Under the pieces are notes generated by a model that was not told where the DNA came from, did no database searches, and worked only from the letters and a program-made list of their open reading frames with translations. 15,133 nt of DNA from Candidatus Omnitrophota bacterium (GTDB lineage Bacteria; Omnitrophota; Gorgyraeia; Duberdicusellales; 4484-171): contig JAQTUC010000011.1 of assembly GCA_028710385.1 (NCBI GenBank), forward strand, positions 1-15,133. The letters run 5' to 3'. Made by a program: the position numbers and the translations under genes. Positions 13,129 through 15,133 of the stretch are shown here, one piece after another; the stretch's first letter is position 1; every line of letters begins with the position of its first letter.

Positions 13129-14156
13129 TTATAGCGCCTGCGCAAAGGAGCCTTAAATCCGTTTCTTTTAAAAGATTCGCGTAATATTGTTTCTACAAGA
13201 TAACCGTAGCTTTTCCCGTTAAGTTTGCAGATAATCGGCAAATCGCTATAGTAGGGGGAAAGCCCGGGCAGCGGATTAACATCTATGATATTGGGAACGC
13301 CTGAACTATCCAGCCTGAAATCTATCCTTGCTATGTCGCGCAGCTCTAAAGCCTTAAAAGCCTTTATAGCTGAACTCTCCATGGCCTTTTTAATATTTTT
13401 TTTAATCATGCTCTGGGGCTCATATTTTATTTTTTCTTCCCACTCTCTCTTATTTTCCTGAGAATATAAAAAAGGGGTTCTGGCCTCAAATCTGGGCTTA
13501 ATGCGCATCATACCAAGCATAAAAGGAGAGTCGTTGCCGCAAACGCCTACAGTTATTTCGTCATTTTTCAAAAATTCCTCAACCAGTGCCGGCTGCTTAT
13601 ATTTTTTAAATATAATATCAACTCGTTCTTTAAGCTCGCGGAAATTACCGACTACCGAGCTTAAGAATACTCCTCTTGAGGAGCCTTCCCAACGCGGCTT
13701 GACTATAAATAATTTATCCTTTCTGAAAATGCTCTTTAACAAACACGCTTCTGAACTGCTTTTAATCATAAAAGCACAGGGAACCGGCACGCCGGCTGAT
13801 CTTAAAAAAATATTTGTAAGGTACTTATCCAGAGTTACGCCAAGCGCCGTAGGGTCAGAACCTGAATACGCTATATTGAGGCTTTCAAGGATACAGGGCA
13901 CCTGAGATTCTCTTGCGCGGCCCGCACCTATTCCTTCGGCCAGATTAAATACAAAATCAGGTTTTGCCCTGATTATATCGCTAACAAGGCTCCTGCTTTG
14001 CTCTATGCTGCAGACAACCGGCGCAAAAGCTTTTAATTCCCTGCGTAAAGCATCAATAGTTTCTATTTCGTCGTACTCTTCGCAGCTATCATCTTTTACG
14101 CCCGGCCTTTTCAGGTTAAAAATTATTGCCAGTTTTTTTACGCGTTTACGTTTCAC
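13125..14156 (-). CDS. ATP-grasp ligase, D-Ala-D-Ala-ligase-like (first of two)
   Basis: 343 residues. The N-terminal domain has FNLAEG (70-75) with a basic AGRARESQ stretch after it. ATP-binding KPRWEGSSRGV (153-163) and VEEFLKNDE (192-200) follow, then ARIDF (D279) and DVNPLPGLSPYYSDLP (292-307; D292, N294). This C-terminal signature is the classic Ddl-like one and is kept better than in the partner ligase. The expected reaction is ATP-dependent amide bond formation between amino-acid-type substrates; identity unknown. The start is GTG (14154-14156), 24 nt after the KamA-like stop, with only a weak CCAGG-type ribosome-binding site, so expression may depend on the upstream gene. Its stop overlaps the PIG-L start by ATGA. 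Confidence 0.9.
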   Translation of the reverse strand: MKRKRVKKLAIIFNLKRPGVKDDSCEEYDEIETIDALRRELKAFAPVVCSIEQSRSLVSDIIRAKPDFVFNLAEGIGAGRARESQVPCILESLNIAYSGSDPTALGVTLDKYLTNIFLRSAGVPVPCAFMIKSSSEACLLKSIFRKDKLFIVKPRWEGSSRGVFLSSVVGNFRELKERVDIIFKKYKQPALVEEFLKNDEITVGVCGNDSPFMLGMMRIKPRFEARTPFLYSQENKREWEEKIKYEPQSMIKKNIKKAMESSAIKAFKALELRDIARIDFRLDSSGVPNIIDVNPLPGLSPYYSDLPIICKLNGKSYGYLVETILRESFKRNGFKAPLRRRYK

Positions 14157-14162
14157 TTATGC

Positions 14163-14177
14163 CAGCCTGGTATTTTT
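14163..14177 (+). repeat. 15-bp direct repeat, copy 2
   Basis: Second copy of cagcctggtattttt, in the 24-nt gap between the KamA-like gene and the first ATP-grasp gene. On the minus strand its CCAGG may double as a weak ribosome-binding site for the GTG start at 14156. Confidence 0.45.
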
Positions 14178-14180
14178 TGC

Positions 14181-15133
14181 TTATTCTTTTGGATTATAGT
14201 AAAAGAAGGTTTCGTTTTTGTAATTCCTAAGCGTGAGCCCTTCAGGAGACTGAGAGTGCACATAATCAGGGCCTATAGGAATTTTGCCTCTTCCATCTAC
14301 CCCATCAACAACAAAGGTAGGTATGCACATGCCGCTTGTGTGTCCCCGCATATTTTCCAGAATATCTATGCCTCTTAAAACAGATGTTCTGAAATGATGA
14401 GCGCCCACAACCGGATCGCATTGGTATAAATAGTACGGCCTTACTTTAATCGCCTGAAGCTTTTGGCAGAGCTCAACCATTATTTTAACATCATCATTAA
14501 CGCCCTTAAGAAGAACCGACTGATTGCTTAAGACTATCCCGCAACGCTGAAGCGCCCTGCAGGCAGAAACAGCCTGCGAAGTTATTTCTTCGGGATGGTT
14601 AAATTGCGTATTTATCCAGAGATTTTCATATTTTTCAAGGACTCTGCAAAGATGCCCGTCTATTCTTTGAGGGAAAACCACAGGAGCCCTGGTGCCCAGG
14701 CGCACCACTTCCACATTTTTTAATTCCGATATTGAAGAAAGTATATAGTCAATTTTTTCTGTAGGTAAAGTAAGCGGGTCTCCGCCTGAAACTATTATTT
14801 CCCTTATCTGGCTGTTTTGCCTGACATAGCTTAGCGCAAGGTCTATGTCCTTAAGCGTTGGCTCAGGGATGCGGCTTCGCCAAAGGCGTTTTCTCGTGCA
14901 ATGCCGGCAATACATAAAACACCGGCCCGTAACTATGAGAAGCACCCTATCCGGGTAACGATGCACAAGAGACGGTGCAGGAGAAGTTTTTTCTTCGCCG
15001 AGAGGATCAATCTTTTCATGTATTTCTCCTTTTATCTCTTCTATAGAAGGGATGCACTGCCTGCGTATAGGGTTGTTTAAATCGTTTAAATCTTTTACAA
15101 GAGAAAGGTAATAAAGCGGGATGCGGATATGAA
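14181..15133 (-). CDS. Lysine 2,3-aminomutase-like radical SAM/PLP enzyme (5' end cut)
   Basis: The frame has no stop up to the right window edge, so this is a partial gene with 316 residues visible; a GTG at 14964-14966 is internal (SLVHRYPDRVLL). Just before it the family sequence NNPIRRQCIPS and DPLGEE can be read. The radical SAM cluster is C71, C75, C78 (CxxxCxxC, fragment numbering), with R80 matching the substrate-carboxylate Arg of lysine aminomutase. SGGDPL lies at 115-120. QCD (D239) and VVD (D276) match the two Asp that bind the lysine epsilon-amine in the clostridial enzyme; in glutamate 2,3-aminomutase these are Lys and Asn. GRGKIPIGPDYV holds the PLP Lys (K283). So alpha-lysine to beta-lysine is the likely reaction. 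The zinc-binding C-terminal tail of clostridial KamA is absent (ends YYNPKE), as in shorter EpmB-type members. It is the first visible gene of the operon. Confidence 0.92.
   Translation of the reverse strand, partial: HIRIPLYYLSLVKDLNDLNNPIRRQCIPSIEEIKGEIHEKIDPLGEEKTSPAPSLVHRYPDRVLLIVTGRCFMYCRHCTRKRLWRSRIPEPTLKDIDLALSYVRQNSQIREIIVSGGDPLTLPTEKIDYILSSISELKNVEVVRLGTRAPVVFPQRIDGHLCRVLEKYENLWINTQFNHPEEITSQAVSACRALQRCGIVLSNQSVLLKGVNDDVKIMVELCQKLQAIKVRPYYLYQCDPVVGAHHFRTSVLRGIDILENMRGHTSGMCIPTFVVDGVDGRGKIPIGPDYVHSQSPEGLTLRNYKNETFFYYNPKE

Overview
All genes I can support lie on the minus strand. The window is AT-rich and clearly bacterial. It encodes a signal-peptide-bearing outer-membrane beta-barrel protein, so the cell has an outer membrane. 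Gene content and style (GGDEF/HD-GYP signalling, an alginate-export-type barrel, D-Ala-D-Ala-ligase-like enzymes beside a lysine-2,3-aminomutase-like radical SAM enzyme, short intergenic gaps) fit an uncultured diderm lineage. Omnitrophota is my best guess, but that is inference and not proven by any marker here.

Layout from low to high coordinates (each transcription unit reads from high to low). (1) 1-1569: a c-di-GMP protein with a degenerate GGDEF and an intact HD-GYP domain, followed by the first codons of another gene cut by the window edge. (2) 1777-2761: a small operon (Tic20/DUF4870-like membrane protein, zinc-ribbon protein, a 30-residue very basic Cys-containing peptide) with a good sigma70-type promoter, followed by tRNA-Ser(GGA). 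(3) 2757-4624: a major beta-barrel gene with a strong terminator and a long, complex leader carrying two promoter candidates, a dyad, a dispersed-type palindromic repeat and an orphan Shine-Dalgarno sequence. (4) 4707-9141: bioY, a HAD phosphatase and a 1063-residue GH94-like protein in one tight cluster. (5) 9309-10784: a patatin-like lipase and a 71-residue membrane protein. The latter is preceded by a roughly 230-nt region packed with inverted repeats and driven by a near-consensus promoter that overlaps the end of the next operon. (6) 10781-15133: a four-gene operon of a KamA-type aminomutase (cut by the right edge), a D-Ala-D-Ala-ligase-like ATP-grasp enzyme, a secreted PIG-L-type deacetylase and a second ATP-grasp enzyme. 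The last three are joined by two ATGA stop/start overlaps.

The most interesting content is unit 6. It couples a predicted beta-lysine-forming enzyme to two amide-forming ligases and one zinc deacetylase, and I cannot match it to a named pathway. A working hypothesis is synthesis and export or remodelling of a beta-amino-acid-containing small molecule or envelope component. The second point of interest is the structured non-coding region at 10540-10784, which may be a regulatory RNA leader or a small mobile inverted-repeat element.

No CRISPR array, rRNA, transposase or phage gene was seen. Every longer plus-strand reading frame runs antisense to a convincing minus-strand gene.
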